Below are positions 63,171-64,000 of a stretch of 64,000 nucleotides of DNA, piece after piece. The stretch spans positions 62,001-126,000 of the forward strand of contig NZ_LS483431.1 of the NCBI RefSeq assembly GCF_900475935.1, read 5' to 3'. This stretch comes from Campylobacter fetus subsp. fetus. Its GTDB lineage: Bacteria; Campylobacterota; Campylobacteria; Campylobacterales; Campylobacteraceae. A model generated the notes under the pieces. That model searched no databases. It was given only the letters and a program-made list of their open reading frames with translations, and was not told the DNA's origin. The translations under genes and the position numbers were made by a program. Position 1 is the stretch's first letter. The number at the start of each line of letters is the position of its first letter.

Positions 63171-63620
63171 CTATTTTATCTCATCAGAACCTTTATATGT
63201 TGCCCAGACTTTTTGACTTCCGTCTTTATAAAATGCAATTATTTTATAAGTTTCTTCTATACCATCTTGTTCCATACCAGGACTTCCGATAGGCATTCCA
63301 GGAACACTTATACCAATGACGTCGTCTGGTTTTTGAGATAATAATTTTTTTATCTCGGCTGCTGGAACATGACCCTCTATAGCATATCCGCCGACCAAAG
63401 CCGTATGGCAGCTAGATAATTCATCTGGAACTCCAGCATTATGCTTTATATTCATTATATCGTTTGTTTTGTACTCTTTAGTACTAAATCCATTTTTCTC
63501 CATAGCTTTTGACCAGTTACTGCAGCAACCGCACTCCGGAGTTTTATAAACGTCTATATCTGCGCTAAACGCAGTAGTAGCAAGTAGCGTAGTGCCGATA
63601 AACAAAGAAGCAATTTTCAT
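63171..63620 (-). CDS. DUF411 periplasmic metal-binding protein
   Basis: 149 residues: signal peptide IASLFIGTTLLATTAFSA, then DIDVYKTPECGCCSNWSKAM with the CxCC motif, SSCHTALVGGYAIEGHVPA and GISVPGMPIGSPGM. DUF411 members occur near copper resistance genes and are thought to bind copper. No copper genes are adjacent here. Confidence 0.88.
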   Translation of the reverse strand: MKIASLFIGTTLLATTAFSADIDVYKTPECGCCSNWSKAMEKNGFSTKEYKTNDIMNIKHNAGVPDELSSCHTALVGGYAIEGHVPAAEIKKLLSQKPDDVIGISVPGMPIGSPGMEQDGIEETYKIIAFYKDGSQKVWATYKGSDEIK

Positions 63621-63686
63621 AAAAATCCTTTATAGGTAAGTTATGAAATTGTAAAATATTAGATTAAATGTAGAATTAATTAAAAG

Positions 63687-63710
63687 TGATTTGGGTCAAA
63701 GCCCAAATCA
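63687..63710 (-). terminator. Terminator of the Dcu transporter gene
   Basis: TGATTTGGG (63687-63695) / CCCAAATCA (63702-63710), nine perfect pairs; on the minus strand followed by CTTTTAATT. Confidence 0.7.
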
Positions 63711-63717
63711 TTATATA

Positions 63718-64000
63718 TTATAGATAGCCATAAAGTCCAGCAAATATATATCCAAATATACAAGAGCTTATAACTCCGATAAGCCCCGGAATAATAAAGC
63801 TGTGATTTATAACGTATTTGCCTATATGTGTGGTTCCTGAGCGGTCAAATTGTATCGCCGCAAGGTCACTTGGATATGTAGGTAAAATATAATAACCATA
63901 ACAAGCGGGAGCAAAAGCTAAAATTATAGCTGGGCTAACGCCGATTCCTAAAGCAAGAGGAACAAATGCAACTAAAGCTGCAGCTTGAGAATTAACAAAT
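63718..64000 (-). CDS. Anaerobic C4-dicarboxylate transporter (DcuA/DcuB), 3' part
   Basis: Last 93 codons of a gene that continues past the window end. Minus-strand translation contains [20 protein letters not shown] and [20 protein letters not shown], hallmarks of the Dcu family, ending [11 protein letters not shown]. Exchanges succinate for fumarate, malate or aspartate in fumarate respiration. DcuA and DcuB cannot be told apart from this part. Confidence 0.9.
   Translation of the reverse strand, partial: FVNSQAAALVAFVPLALGIGVSPAIILAFAPACYGYYILPTYPSDLAAIQFDRSGTTHIGKYVINHSFIIPGLIGVISSCIFGYIFAGLYGYL

Noticed and set aside
1-64000. CRISPR arrays, insertion sequences, prophage or integrase genes
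   Set aside because: No spaced direct repeats, transposase or integrase motifs were seen anywhere in the window.

Overview
The window is AT-rich chromosomal DNA of a Campylobacter-type epsilonproteobacterium. Evidence: cmeABC/cmeR-type efflux genes, flagellar genes preceded by sigma-28- and sigma-54-type promoters, a galU-pgi-dps block, a DUF2325-hypothetical-fldA block, a gltX-yggT-slt block and the moaC-DUF493 pair. The hydrogenase-4-type operon and a complete bioFGCD cluster point away from C. jejuni and towards the fetus/hyointestinalis/concisus side of the genus. That species placement is inference only.

Layout. 1-1902: thiGH (thiG cut by the window edge). 1952-5935: YigZ-family protein, galU-pgi, dps, YceI-like protein. 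6098-9463 (minus): tightly overlapped biotin operon bioF-bioG-bioC-bioD plus a HIT protein. 9596-11962: DJ-1-like protein, thiL, truD. 12096-12420: RNase P RNA. 12437-20276: two flagellar blocks, flaG-fliD-fliS-orf (minus) and orf-rsmD-flgI-flgJ-flgM-flgN-flgK (plus), with one sigma-54-like and two sigma-28-like promoters readable. 20279-28224: TIGR02757 protein, manB-manC-queC, gltX-yggT-slt and a lipoprotein whose gene overlaps the slt 3' end tail to tail. 28401-31962: DUF2325, hypothetical, fldA, luxS, ung, rplT, rpmI. 32138-34702: ferric-iron binding protein and permease without an adjacent ATPase. 34762-42604 (minus): ccoG-cmeR-cmeABC. 42762-42974: rpsU. 43082-52594 (minus): ten-gene group-4 [NiFe] hydrogenase (Hyf/Hyc-type) operon. 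53122-60760: seven-gene periplasmic respiratory operon. 60805-61003: tRNA-Ser(GGA) and a candidate small RNA. 61171-64000: moaC, DUF493, a helical hypothetical, a DUF411 protein and the 3' end of a Dcu C4-dicarboxylate transporter.

The most interesting locus is 53122-60760. It encodes, in order, an exported histidine-ammonia-lyase-superfamily protein that lacks the Ala-Ser-Gly triad needed to form the MIO cofactor, an outer-membrane porin, a Tat-exported fumarate/urocanate-reductase-type flavoprotein, a small tetraheme cytochrome c, a NapC/NrfH-type membrane tetraheme cytochrome, and a dCache sensor kinase with its OmpR-type response regulator, which carries a one-base frameshift. I read this as a self-contained system. 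A substrate enters by its own porin and is cleaved by a MIO-less lyase to an enoate in the periplasm. The enoate then serves as terminal electron acceptor for quinol-derived electrons. Ergothionase is the MIO-less member of this superfamily that I know of, so periplasmic ergothioneine-to-thiourocanate respiration is the leading hypothesis; the substrate is not proven by sequence.

The neighbouring divergent hydrogenase operon and the Dcu transporter fit an organism that lives by anaerobic, hydrogen/formate-linked respiration. Smaller observations include a hairpin that sequesters the flgN ribosome-binding site, a likely CmeR operator, and a roughly 60-nt candidate sRNA with anti-Shine-Dalgarno motifs.
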